Source of the DNA: Rutpela maculata
Taxonomy: Eukaryota; Arthropoda; Insecta; Coleoptera; Cerambycidae
Assembly (NCBI GenBank): GCA_936432065.2
Contig: OW386290.2
Span: 133,780,677 to 133,844,676, forward strand
Direction of reading: 5' to 3'
Length of the DNA: 64,000 nt
Part shown: positions 20,829 to 31,015 of the stretch, piece by piece
How positions within the stretch are numbered: position 1 is the stretch's first letter
Layout: every line of letters starts with the position of its first letter
Program-made: the position numbers and the translations under genes
Notes under the pieces: model-generated
What the model was told of the DNA's origin: nothing
The model's input: the letters and a program-made list of their open reading frames with translations, nothing else
The model's database searches: none

Positions 20829-22545
20829 TGTCCACTATGTTACCGAACTATAAAAAAGTTTATTCTCAATTAGAATTAAAATAAAAAATCAAAAATAATT
20901 GAGAAGTAATGGACAACTAGTGCTTTACACCTTTACTTGACCTTTTTTCAAAAGTCGCGTCAATTTGGGTTTTATTTAATGCTAAAGGTCCACTTTGTAA
21001 CTATTTTATCAATTTCTGAAACAAAAAGTTCCCTAAAACAAATAAAAAGGTTTTATTTATTACCTATTCATATTTAAATCTTTGTGTTTTAGTTGTATTA
21101 TGCTTACATTGAAAAAGGTTTGAAAATATTTGTAATTTTGTTGATTAAATCGAAGAAAACATCATGGTAACTTAGTGGACAAGAAGTAACATAGGGGAAA
21201 ATCGAGGTATTAAACATCTTGCAACAAAACATATTTAATAAAATGGTATTCTTAACAAAAACAATGTACGCCTCTAAAAACATATTTAAACTTTAAGGAA
21301 ACTTGTAATAGATAAATAATACATATAGCAAACTAATACTTTATTTTTCAAAAATATCAACTGTGGTATCGAATTTATAATAGATTCGATTGCCATTGGT
21401 TTTTAAAACCGGAGTTTTAAGAACTTTTAAAACTTGCTCAAAAGTAATGTATGAAATATCCTCTTCGTCCATTCGAAACTTGTTTGTATTGGAATCAATC
21501 GCTATTAAGAACATAACTTTTATCTCTCCATCATCTTCATCCACTTCACTTTGAGCAACTCCTACATATCTATACTGCGTGCTATTTTTTTTGGCAGCCG
21601 AAATTTGGATCAATAAAAATGTTCCAGTGGCAATAGATTTTGAGATTTCTTGCTTTTTACTCTAAATAACCGCACTTTATATTTATTAACTTTTTTCTCC
21701 AAATGTTCGTTTCTAATTTTTAGTTTCTTATTTTCCAAATATATCTCGGCGAAGCTTCTTGCGTCCACGAGTTGAATTTCTTTTATTTGATACTGCCTCA
21801 TCTTCAGCCGATAGACCTGGGGCAGGGGGAGGAGTATTTTCATTCGCACACATCAAAGTATTCAGCATGATTCTCTGTTGATTTTTCTGTATACGCCACA
21901 TTCTTCTTGTTCGCCTCTTTTCCCTTTCTGAAATATCATTTATTAATCGTTTTTTCGTCATGATATCGCGCCCTAGCCTTTTGTTTGCTTTCTTCTGCCT
22001 TCTCCACATTTCTTTTTAATTTTTTTCGGTAACGCGAACGCCGCTGCTTTTCAGCAGCTGTTAAATGCATTTTCCTTGGTCTAAAATAAAGTTATATAAC
22101 CTTTTTTTGCTGTTTAATGAGCTAAACTTCCCTTTTTGTCCGCTGCGTTACTCTCAGTTCCCTGCGTGGCTTTCTAAAAAGTAACGCAGTGGACAAACTA
22201 ACCTCAAAATCCATGTGTACAGTAGAAAAGACAAATTATGCAAATTTTAAGATGTACTATGTTTTTGTCTATTTATTTCATATTAAAAACATGATTTACA
22301 TTAGATAAATGAAATAAGACCTACGTGGATTTAGGGTACCACAGCGGACAAACAATTATTACAAATCGACACCGACAACACTGACTAACGTTTGGGTTGA
22401 ACAAGACTAACCTCTCAAATAAAATAAATGCCCAATTCAAAACTTAACGGTTTTTCTTAAGATTCTGTTAATGTTTCGCCATCTACTGGATATTTTTTAA
22501 ATTATATTGGTAGGTAACACAGTGGAAGTAACGCAGTGGACGAAA
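20829..22545. repeat. Dispersed GTAACNNAGTGGACAA motifs inside one element
   Basis: Copies in forward orientation are at 20904 (AAGTAATGGACAA), 21166 (GGTAACTTAGTGGACAA), 21184 (AAGTAACATAGGGG), 22180 (AGTAACGCAGTGGACAAA), 22335 (GGTACCACAGCGGACAAAC) and 22513-22545 (two in a row). Copies in reverse orientation are at 20829, 20987 and 22136 (for example TTGTCCGCTGCGTTACT). They fall within about 550 bases of the left end and between 22136 and 22545 near the right end, on either side of the ORF, as subterminal transposase-binding sites would. Confidence 0.6.
21341..22070 (-). pseudogene. Broken basic/coiled-coil transposon protein
   Basis: ATG at 22070 starts MHLTAAEKQRRSRYRKKLKR and runs to a stop after HDEKTINK. 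The next frame carries ISEREKRRTRRMWRIQKNQQ, later TPPPAPGLSAEDEAVSN and KRNSTRGRKKLRRD. Further on come a helical stretch (KKLKIRNEHLEKKVNKYKV) and, at the end, the segment 21341-21613 with VDEDDGEIKVMFLIA and FRMDEEDISYITFEQVLKVL. The opening AAEKQRR...SEREKR/K layout matches uncharacterised basic proteins carried by repeats in fish and arthropods. At least three frames are needed, so the copy is dead. A DNA-binding role is inferred from the basic region only. Confidence 0.5.
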
Positions 22546-22931
22546 AGTTGTTACATATAAAGATTGCAGTAAAACCTAATGAAAAAAAATATATTGACCA
22601 AATTTGCTTGTTTAATGTTAAACTAAATATTGCGATGTACATAAAAATGCATTGTTGTAATAAACCTGATTTCCATTAAACTTAATAGTACGCTGTGAAG
22701 ATAGAACTTTGGCATAGTTACATAGCATTTCTTTGATATTTTTACTACAACCAATTTTATTATACAAAAATTAAAAGGTATGGAAATATAAAAATTTCAG
22801 GGTTTAGGTAAGAATTAAATGGTCTATTTAACAGTTGGTTTAGAGTTTTATTAAATTATATCTTACAAAATTTAAGGTGCTTTAAAGTTGATTACCTGTC
22901 AAGTGGAGTATATTTTGAGAATGACTCAAAT

Positions 22932-23529
22932 AATTTCTGAAAGTAGCATTATTTAATCTTAGTTACTGATAGTCGCATAAATTAAAAAATTAAAATTATG
23001 AATTAAGTCTATTTTTATTACGCGAAATATAAAAAAATATATAGTTTTTAAATTCACAAATTACAATTATACAAATGGGACTACTATATAGCGACCCCAA
23101 ATATGAAAATCAAAGTCCGCCTATTAAGAGATATCAAAATGTACTTTTGACTACCTACCTATTCGATTGTCTAGAAACTTGACCTAGAGAATGTGTTATC
23201 TATTTTTATCTCTTTAATGCACATATGAAGTAGACCTAGTTCCTAGCGAATCATCCATTACACAATTCAATTAAATGTGGACTTATTCCTGTCTGAAAAT
23301 ACCTGGTGGATAATCGCAAGTATTCTCCAATATTTTCTACGGTATTTTGAAAAAAAATTGAGTTTTTCGTGGTTTGTAGATTACTATGACACAATAACTA
23401 GATTTTCATTTAATTTAAGGAGTCTTGGTGAAAATCCTACATAATTATCCCTCGTGTTCCTACTTTTTCCAGTAGTATCAAAAAATTACAGTTACCCAAA
23501 TAGTAGACCACTTATCCAATTGTGAACAC
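22932..23529. other. Intergenic, no gene recognised
   Basis: AT-rich sequence between two transposable elements. Nothing supported. Confidence 0.4.
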
Positions 23530-23824
23530 AATCTGGCCAGTGGCGGCTGGTGAAATTTCAATTTTTTTTTCTCGTCTGTGGCACATGGGACCCTACAAAA
23601 TATGGGAAATAACATCTAGAGAAGCACTTCTCTAACGACCTCTCAAAAATTTTGAAAAAGCAGTTTGCAAAAAAAAAATTTTTAATTCGGTTGCTACCCC
23701 TGGTCTAGGGACTCCTGTTTGATTTATTTTTTTTTGTCATATACACTTCTGTGAAATAAAATTCCGTACACCTATTTTTCGCTATATTAAATCATTATTT
23801 ATTTGTCAGTGTCATATTTTCGCA

Positions 23825-24300
23825 ATGCCAAAATTAACTAAACATGAAAAAAATTTAATTCTCTCTAAAATTGAAGAGAGATGGTCTATCAGAGCAGTGG
23901 CTAACCATTATCAATTGAATAAAAGTACTGTTATGAGTGTGAAGAAAAGTGGGAGGAGGAAGGTAGCGTAAAGAGAAAAGACGGTTCAGGCCGATGGAGA
24001 AGTTCAAATCTCGTTCAAGATGAAGCACTCCTTGGCTATTTGAGGAAAAATCCGTTTCAAACAGCAGGAGACGCTGTGTTTATGACAGATTTTCCAGCAA
24101 CGAGGTCAACAGCTGGCCGAAGGATGGGAAAATCGGAAATAAAAAACTGTACAAATGCCAAGAAGACTATATTAACAGAAGCAAGCCCACATTATGTTTT
24201 GTTTAAATTGTGTCTATCGCCCGTTGGAGTTTTGGAACAATGTTAATTGTGTTTACCGACGAAAAAGTTTTTCAGTCTTGTAATGACGGACATATGTGCA
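23825..24300 (+). pseudogene. Tc1-like transposase N-terminal remnant
   Basis: ATG at 23825 begins MPKLTKHEKNLILSKIEERW, then RAVANHYQLNKSTVMSVKK, a helix-turn-helix; it stops at 23969. A second frame resumes with KRKDGSGRWRSSN, LVQDEALLGYLRKNPFQTAG and ATRSTAGRRM. Near 24250 there is IVFTDEKVFQSCNDG, the first catalytic Asp-Glu block of Tc1 transposases. The catalytic core downstream is deleted. Confidence 0.7.
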
Positions 24301-24454
24301 AAATATTAGGTTACATTATTTACACAATAAATACAATCACAGTTATATGTAGTCGTATCTGAATTTTTCAACGTCAATTTTTACATTTGTTATAAATCGA
24401 AATCATTCCTATCGAATGGTGTAAAAAAGTAAAAAAAAAAAACAAAAAATACCA

Positions 24455-24615
24455 AATTCCAAAACCTATTGTGTTTCATAAAAATACAACAATAGGTTTT
24501 GGAATTTATGAAAATATTTTCAATATTAACGAATTGAAATGTAATTTGTTAAATTGTAAATTACAAAATTTCAGTTAATAATGAAAATATTTTCATAAAC
24601 TCCAAAACCTATTGA
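24455..24615. repeat. Interlocking palindromes
   Basis: AATTCCAAAACCTATTG (24455) pairs with CAATAGGTTTTGGAATT (24490). TATGAAAATATTTTCAATAT pairs with ATGAAAATATTTTCATA downstream. A third CCAAAACCTATTG near 24602 is a direct copy of the first arm, so two alternative cruciforms could form. Confidence 0.6.
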
Positions 24616-24842
24616 TGTATTTTTATGAAAAGTCAAATGTATATGACAAAAATAAAATGAATTAAACAAGAGTCCCTAGACCAAATTTAAAAAAAAATTT
24701 CGCAAACTGCTTTTTCAAAATTTTTGCGGGGTCGTTACAGAAGTGCTTCTCTAGATGTTATTTCCCATATTTCGTACGGGTCCCACGTGCCAGAGACGAG
24801 AAAAAAAAAATTGAAATTTCACCAGCCGCCACTGAATCTGGC

Positions 24843-25585
24843 ATCTCATTGTTTTTCAACAATTTAGAAATTAATGAACTGAAATTCTAGAGCATATAAA
24901 CCATCCATTGCTCCTTACTTCAATCACAAACCATATACGGGGCGCTTTCAGTAGTCTTCTAGACTATCAATTTTAATTTCTAACTAAACAATTTTCCAGT
25001 TGTTCTCTAAAATTTAAGATTGGACCATAATTTTCGGGAAAGTACATGTGTCACTAAGATTCGCTAAAAATCTATGTCCTATCAAAAATAAGACAAAATG
25101 CACCGAATGCAGTCGCTTTGGCTGTCTTCAGGTGTCGCAAATGGTTCTTCAAAGTGCACTTACCTGTCTTTCCAATACTCTTTTGATGCCCTTATCTGTA
25201 TGTCTTAACTTGAATCGTCCCTAAGTTGTCTGGAAGTTTGTCATGCAGAAGTAGATCAAGTCTCCTCAGCATTTGTATCTTTAAAGTGAACCTGTCATTC
25301 TATGATTACCTCTCTGCAAGATTTTCTTGACTCTAGCAACATCAAGAGTGTAACACTATTTCAGATAGGCGATCTTGTATGCCTCTTGCCAATCCTTTTT
25401 GTTTGGTTGAATAGTTTTGGAACCATTGGTTTTCCTGTGAAATTTTTATCAAGAGGTCTCAGGTTGTGCTCTCTTTCTTTCAACACCTTAGCTCGATCAA
25501 CCAACATTGGCTCTTAATTTTTTTTTTAACACCAATTCTGATGTTCTAGATATTACAATCATCTACATTTTTTTTTAATTTTTAG
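24843..25585. other. PTEN upstream region, no gene recognised
   Basis: Somewhat less AT-rich than its surroundings, with a 71-codon plus-strand frame at 25302-25517 that matches nothing I know. On the minus strand, segments such as KTGKCTLKNHLRHLKTAKAT read like decayed coding sequence, but no family is certain. The PTEN promoter and upstream non-coding exon(s) were not located. Confidence 0.35.
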
Positions 25586-25704
25586 CAAAAAGTACGAAGA
25601 TATGTAGCCAAATCCACTCTGCCGTATCTCCAATCTACATACCTCATGAGGCAGCGAGTACCAGCGATTTAAACGGACCCAACGACGCCTATATAGACGA
25701 TAGA
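25586..25704 (+). promoter_or_regulatory. PTEN 5' UTR part of first coding exon
   Basis: A pyrimidine-rich tract ends TTTTTAATTTTTAG at 25585, which looks like a splice acceptor, so the exon probably continues from an upstream non-coding exon. The PTEN frame stays open back to the acceptor (EAASTSDLNGPNDAYIDDR just before the Met). A second frame also stays open and ends LMRQRVPAI-stop at 25670. Either could matter: an N-terminal extension or an upstream reading frame. Confidence 0.45.
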
Positions 25705-25810
25705 ATGGCCACATCCTTTTCTAATATGAACATTACCAATCCGATCAAAGTACTCGTGAGCAAGAGAAGAAAGAGGTACAAGAAGGATGGATTCGACTTA
25801 GACTTGACTT
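25705..25810 (+). CDS. PTEN: PTEN coding exon 1
   Basis: Encodes residues 1-35 and the first base of Tyr36, ending GAC TTG ACT T before donor GTATCC. It contains the PIP2-binding motif and the conserved DGFDLDLTY segment split by the intron. Confidence 0.9.
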
Positions 25811-28800
25811 GTATCCTTTTTTTGGAACGTTCCTGTTAAAATAAATTCTTGAGTATTTTTTTTTCAGAAAAATTACCTAGAATGTTGTTTCTTTTCATTT
25901 TATAACTGAGTTACTTAGTAACACATACTTACTAATGTATCATGTCCATGTCCCTGGTATTTTCTTTAATTTCTCTCTCAGACATTACCGACAACATCAT
26001 AGCCATGGGCTACCCGGCTTCCAACATCGAGGGCGTCTACCGCAACCACATAGACGACGTAGTCAAGTTTCTCGAACAGAAACACATGGACCACTACTTC
26101 ATCTACAACCTGTGCTCCGAACGGAGCTACGACAAGTCCAAGTTCCACAACAGGGTAAAAGTGTTCCCGTTCGACGACCACAACCCGCCCAAAATTGACT
26201 CTATCATGCCGTTCTGCAACGACGTCCACGAATGGCTGACAAAAGACGAGAGGAACGTGGCCGCGGTCCATTGCAAAGCGGGTAAGGGTCGTACCGGGAC
26301 CATGATCTGTTGCTACCTGCTGCACAGCGGGAAATTCAGTAGTGCCGATCAAGCGTTGAACTACTACGGCCAGACAAGGACTCAAGATAAAAAAGGTGTT
26401 ACTATCCCTAGTCAAGTACGGTACGTGCGGTATTACGAGATGATGCTGCGCAACAACCTGAACTACACCCCAGTGTCTATGTACATAAAAGAGTTTATTT
26501 TTAATCCGGTGCCGAATTTCACTGGTGGCCAGGGCTGCCTCTCCTTCACGATATCTCACCAGACGTTGCAGCAGGAGGGCGAGAAGCTGACGCAGAAGTG
26601 TAAGAAGCTGCGTAAGAATGACGCTTATGAGGTGAGGAAGGGCGACTCGCCCTTCTCGATCAAGCTGGACTATTGTTTGCCGCTTACTGGTGATATTAAG
26701 GTAGAATTTTATAATAAGTCGATGATGCGGAAAGAGAGACTGTTTCAGTTCTGGTTCAATACGTTTTTCATAACGGACGTGGTGGACGTGAACGGCTATG
26801 TGGACCGAAACGGTAGTGTCGAGGACAGCTGTTATGTGTTGTCGTTCGAGAAGAATGAACTGGACATTATTAATAAAAAGGACAAGCAGAACAAAGTATT
26901 TAGCGCCGACTTTAAGGTAAGATTTTTGTATAGTTTATGAGCCGAACTATCGGCACTAGCTAGTTCATGTCAATTTTATAAAAGTAGCGTGTAAAATTTG
27001 TGACAGCACTACAGTAGACAATATGTTTTGAAGTAAATTGTTTTTTATTTGCTTATAGTTACAGCCAAGAACAGGGCTGACCTGATTTAAATCATGATTT
27101 TAATTAATTTTTATTTTAAAAAATAAAACTTCATTGGTAAAAATTTTTATTTGCAAAAATAAAACTTTAAAAAGCCTTTAATTTAAAGGCTTAAAACATT
27201 ATGTACCTGAAGTTTTGAACGTTCACTTGAACGAATTTCATATGAAAATTTCCAGTTAATCAACTTTCTGGTAATATTTGCTGGCAACGATAAAAAAATG
27301 GTACGTCTAAGTTGATTTGTAGATTTGATTAACTTTTCCTTTTCATATGAAATTTGTTGAAGTGAACGTTCGAAACTTCAGGTACATAAAACATTAACTT
27401 AGCAAACATATGAATATATAAAAATAAAGATATATATTTTTCAAAACAGTACATTTAGTATTATTTGGTTTCCAAATTAATCATTAACGATAATAACTCT
27501 GTGTCAGAATGCCAGAAAAATGTTGGAAACTATATCTAAAGCAGCCTCTTTCTTCTTTCGGCAGTGGGTATTTATTTTTAATCCTGGTAAGATCCAGCAA
27601 ATATGCCAAAAGTGAAATGACGTTAAAGCTGATCATATCTCCTTTCAAATATCTGTCAATGCTTTAAATTTCTGTCCTCATTTTCAAAACTATAAAAAAC
27701 GGCACTTAATTTTTTCCATTCCTCAACTGCAAGGGACAAACTGACACCTTTCTGCTGAATTCTGTCAAGTGTCATAAAAATTGGTTTCGGCAATTTTCAA
27801 AAATCAATGGATCAGACTTATAATGGATTATATTATTTATTTGGAGACATTTATTTTTATTATTATTATTATTATTATTACTTTCGTTGGAAGTTTTTCA
27901 ACATATTAAATTTTACTTATAACCATTTGATATTCAGTTTAATTCTCATCTTACAAAAATATTTCAGCATCCGATATTAATAGCTTCTTCTGATTCAGTG
28001 GTTTGTATTTTGTGATTACATTCTTTATAATAAAGTGATTAATATGAGACACATATTTTACGTTTTTTGCTGCAAGTCAACATTAATGCAATTTGTTTAC
28101 AGGTAACTCATTTTTTTGTGTTCCTACTCTGTGTACTTTCAAAACAAAAGTTTAGAGCTCAGGTCAATTTTGTTCCCAGGGTTAGCGTGCGAAGGAGAAC
28201 CCTTCTTTACTTTCAAAACAGGTTAAGGTAAAATTGGATTGAAACTCAGCATTTTCATATAGTTTCTTAAAAATTGAGTGTTTTGATTTTAATCCATTTT
28301 TGAGACAAACTTGGTTACCTGGTCATTTCACATTTTATTCCTTGTCACCAGATAGTGAATCCTAACATAATAAATAAACAGGCTTTCGTTTCCACGGAGA
28401 AGTGTAAATCAGTCCATTTTTTTCCAATGAAATTAAGAATTTCACTATAGTGTTTTTTCCTATTAAAAAAATGTGTAAAAATATTTACACACAACTTTCC
28501 TCTTTATTTGGCACCTTTTATTTATTAATTATTTTTTCTGTTGAATGACCCTGTATATATTTTTTTTATCTAAAAGTACATCAAGTTGTCATTTCAGAGT
28601 GACCATCCATCTTTTTCACTCAAACTTTATCAGTAATAGTGTCAACTACATTCAAATTTTTATTTTTAACCATCGTTTTTTAATTAATTATTTTTTAGGG
28701 AGCACTTTGTGTATCTTTCATTAAAAGTCTAGATTTCGTAAGCGACGGAAGTAATAATGCGATCATAGTTCATGACGGCACATCTATCAAACTATAAAAA

Positions 28801-29196
28801 AATTTTATATAATTTTGTAACATATTCACCCAACATTTGAAATTTTTATCTCATCCCATTTTAAAAAGGAAGGCCAATCTATTAATTGATTTACATTTTG
28901 ATCTCGACGCTAACTAGTGATTATAATTCCCGTGAAAAATCTTTTTTACGACCAACGTTGATAAAAACTACTTTTCTGTTATAAATCTTACTAATCATAT
29001 ACCTCTCTTCCATTTTCAGTTAACACTCCTCCTCCAAAGGATACCAAGAGATGACTGTTGTCCTTCCAACTACGAGCGCCCGTCGCAGGTGCAAGACACG
29101 CCTAGCGAAAGTTCGGCTGACTCATCGGACGACTATACAAACGAGGAGGACGACTGGGATAGTGGTGAGGGCAATACACTTATACCCCCTGAATGA
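25705..29196 (+). CDS. PTEN: PTEN phosphatase (three coding exons)
   Basis: PTEN removes the 3-phosphate of PI(3,4,5)P3 at the plasma membrane and opposes PI3K/Akt signalling; the family also has protein-phosphatase activity. CDS is 25705-25810, 25982-26916 and 29020-29196, giving 405 residues, close to the human 403. The N-terminal basic lipid-binding motif SKRRKRYKKDGF is at residues 19-30. The signature HCKAGKGRTGT is at 132-142, with catalytic Cys133 and Arg139. The WPD-equivalent loop FDDHNPPK is near 99-106 and the TI loop DKKGVTIPSQ follows. The C2 domain runs from about 190 to 350. The tail is acidic with Ser clusters (SESSADSSDDYTNEEDDW), as expected for CK2-regulated tails. The start at 25705 (MATSFSNMN) aligns with the Drosophila PTEN start; Met8 is an alternative. 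No disabling changes. ATTAAA at 29280 is a plausible poly(A) signal. Confidence 0.95.
25982..26916 (+). CDS. PTEN: PTEN coding exon 2 (phosphatase and most of C2)
   Basis: The acceptor is TTCTCTCTCAG at 25981; the exon starts AC and completes Tyr36. It holds the whole catalytic domain and the C2 domain up to FSADFK, then donor AAG|GTAAGA. Codon usage is GC-richer than the surroundings. A 193-codon open frame on the opposite strand is only its shadow. One large exon here, where vertebrates have several, suggests intron loss. Confidence 0.92.
26917..29019 (+). other. PTEN intron 2
   Basis: A 2.1-kb intron, GTAAGA...TTTTCAG, containing one palindromic MITE (27201-27387), an ATT microsatellite near 27858 and a dispersed repeat near 28497-28690. 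No further exon was seen inside. Confidence 0.8.
27201..27387. mobile_element. 187-bp palindromic MITE in PTEN intron, 8-bp duplication
   Basis: The ends ATGTACCTGAAGTT and AACTTCAGGTACAT are inverted, and the arms run on through GAACGTTCACTTGAACGAAT or its diverged mirror and CATATGAAAA. AAAACATT flanks it on both sides (27193-27200, 27388-27395), an 8-base duplication of hAT type. Confidence 0.8.
29020..29196 (+). CDS. PTEN: PTEN coding exon 3 (C-terminal tail)
   Basis: The acceptor is CCATTTTCAG at 29019, in phase 0. It encodes LTLLLQRIPRDDCC, then the acidic Ser-rich tail, and ends GNTLIPPE-TGA at 29194. A strong internal donor, GATAGTG|GTGAGG, lies at 29165, so splicing there would replace the last ten residues. 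Confidence 0.88.
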   Translation, partial: LTLLLQRIPRDDCCPSNYERPSQVQDTPSESSADSSDDYTNEEDDWDSGEGNTLIPPE

Positions 29197-29707
29197 TTAT
29201 ATTGTGATGTTGTAAACAAGATAACGTACTAATTGATGTATTTTGATTGGTTCATAATATATATATTTTTTCATGTTTTATTAAAATACAAAAGTGCAGA
29301 GGTGGTACATGTTGGAAGTTCGATGTTAAATATATTTTTTAAGCTGTACAAGGGAAGTACAGATGCACATATTGTGGGAAATTATTGTTGAACTTTATGA
29401 ATATAGATGTCGAACAAACATAGATGGCGAGATTTTCTATGGAAACTTCTAATCCTAATTTATAAACGAAAATCTACCGAATATCAGAGGGCATTACTAT
29501 TCTTTCTTGTTTCAAGAAATTATTTCATCTCTAGACGCGATGAACACTGCATACGAGGTGAACGGTTCATAGAAATTCTTATGTAAACTTTATCATTACT
29601 GATATCAGGATGTTAAACAACCTTTGTTTAATTATTTTTTTCAAATTTCTCAGACAGTTTGAATGCATAAAGTTTTCAAAGTGAGTGTTATTCAACAGTA
29701 GGCAATA

Positions 29708-29908
29708 ATGAACTTGAAGTTTCGAACGTTCACTTGAACGAATTTCATATGAAAATTTCCAATTAATCGACTTAGCCCTGCAATGTTAGTATCATTGCCA
29801 GCAAATATTACTAGAAAAATGATATGCCTAAGTCGATTTGTAGTTTTTATTAATGTTTCCTTTTCATATGAAATTCGTTCAAGTGAACGTTCGAAACTTC
29901 AGGTACAC
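29708..29908. mobile_element. Second copy of the palindromic MITE, 3' of PTEN
   Basis: Same arms as the intron copy (TCGAACGTTCACTTGAACGA at the left, its mirror at the right) with a different centre (AGTCGATTTGTAG region). Target duplication AGGCAATA is at 29700-29707 and 29909-29916. Confidence 0.78.
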
Positions 29909-30448
29909 AGGCAATATGCCTTTTATACATTGATATTAATCTAGTCTTAGTGACTTAAAAATTGTTGTGCCTCTTTTCAAAAATGTTAGGTACTACCCTA
30001 ACGATTTTTAAATCATTTTTTTGAATTGCTGAAATTTACAATCTTGCTACAGTAAAGCTCTGTTGTGAAATTTCGATACGAGCTGTTGAGCAATATTTAC
30101 CCTGGAAATGCGGCAGATATTACATCATTCATAAAAAAATTGAGAGGAAAAAATTTATTGTATCATTTTAAAATCCTGTATCAGTAATGATACCGTTAAC
30201 GATAAAAGCTCATAAGGATTTTCACCCTATTTTCACGAGACAATTATTTTATTTGTTCCCACGTTTTAAGATAACCTGTATATGGTTAATTATAGGAAAC
30301 ATTTTTTTATTGTAAAATTCAAAGAGGTAATAAATACTAATGTTGAAATCAATGGTTGACATCTGGTATATAGTGTGGAAAGTATAACAATCATTCAGAT
30401 AAATTTTCACATTGTAAGAGCATGTGATAAATAAGTGACTGAAAATTT

Positions 30449-31015
30449 TGGTTATCACCAATAGTGATTATTCTCTACTTTAAACTTGAGCTCCAGATGT
30501 CTTACCTTATTTCTTAGATCTTTAAAGGAATGTGAATAGCCAACGATCCATTTCGGCTTGAATTAGCTTCTATAAATAATGTCTAAAGTATTTGCGTGAC
30601 AAAATAATGCCTAGTAACTCACATTCTATGATATTTAATGTACATGCCATTGATCATTGGAATTTTAATGCTTTCTGAGGGCAGTCAGATGAATATTTCA
30701 GATGTTGAATTTGAGGTAAATTATTATCACCAGTAGCAACTATTCTCCACTAAGTGTGTAAATCGTTTTGATAGATTTCCGGAACTGCTACCTTAATTCT
30801 TAGATCTTTTATGGAACATGAATAGTCTATGATCCGTTTCAATTCAGATTTACTTTATAAATAATGCTGAAGTGTTTATTGACAAAATAATATCCAGACA
30901 CTCACATTCTATGCCATTACATGTAAGTGCCATTGATCATTGAATTTTTAATGCCTCTTTTTTTAGTGCACAGTCAGATGAATATTTCGGTGAAAGATGT
31001 TGGATTTGAAGTAAA
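30449..31015 (+). repeat. Tandem duplication, about 272-bp unit, 3' of PTEN
   Basis: Two diverged copies begin TTATCACCAATAGTGATTATT and TTATCACCAGTAGCAACTATT (about 30453 and 30725). Both contain TTAGATCTTT, GAATAG, ATAAATAATG, CTCACATTCTATG, TGCCATTGATCATTG and CAGTCAGATGAATATTTC in the same order. Non-coding. Confidence 0.7.

Larger units (their letters stand above)
20636..22931. mobile_element. 2.3-kb TIR element with basic-region ORF and GTGGAC repeats
   Basis: The ends are AAATGAGTCATTCTCAAAAT and the inverted ATTTTGAGAATGACTCAAA. The element contains a minus-strand broken protein (21341-22070) and repeated GTAACxxAGTGGACAA motifs clustered toward both ends. The class is not recognised. 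No target-site duplication could be fixed by eye. Confidence 0.6.
23538..24834. mobile_element. hAT-like element, perfect 8-bp duplication, about 200-base TIRs
   Basis: The sequence AATCTGGC occurs at 23530-23537 and again at 24835-24842, immediately outside ends CAGTGGCGGCTGGTGAAAT and ATTTCACCAGCCGCCACTG. The inverted arms extend about 200 bases (ACATCTAGAGAAGCACTTCT region, TTTTGAAAAAGCAGTTTGC, TCTAGGGACTC). An 8-base duplication is diagnostic of hAT-type (or closely related) transposition. The interior is not hAT: it carries Tc1 transposase debris (23825-24300) and a set of interlocking palindromes. Confidence 0.8.

Noticed and set aside
25935..26198. Plus-strand frame overlapping PTEN exon 2
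   Set aside because: Shadow frame with His/Arg/Gln-rich composition, unlike the conserved PTEN reading.
25978..26559. 193-codon open frame on the minus strand
   Set aside because: It is exactly antisense to the PTEN catalytic exon; codon bias of the real gene keeps the opposite frame open.
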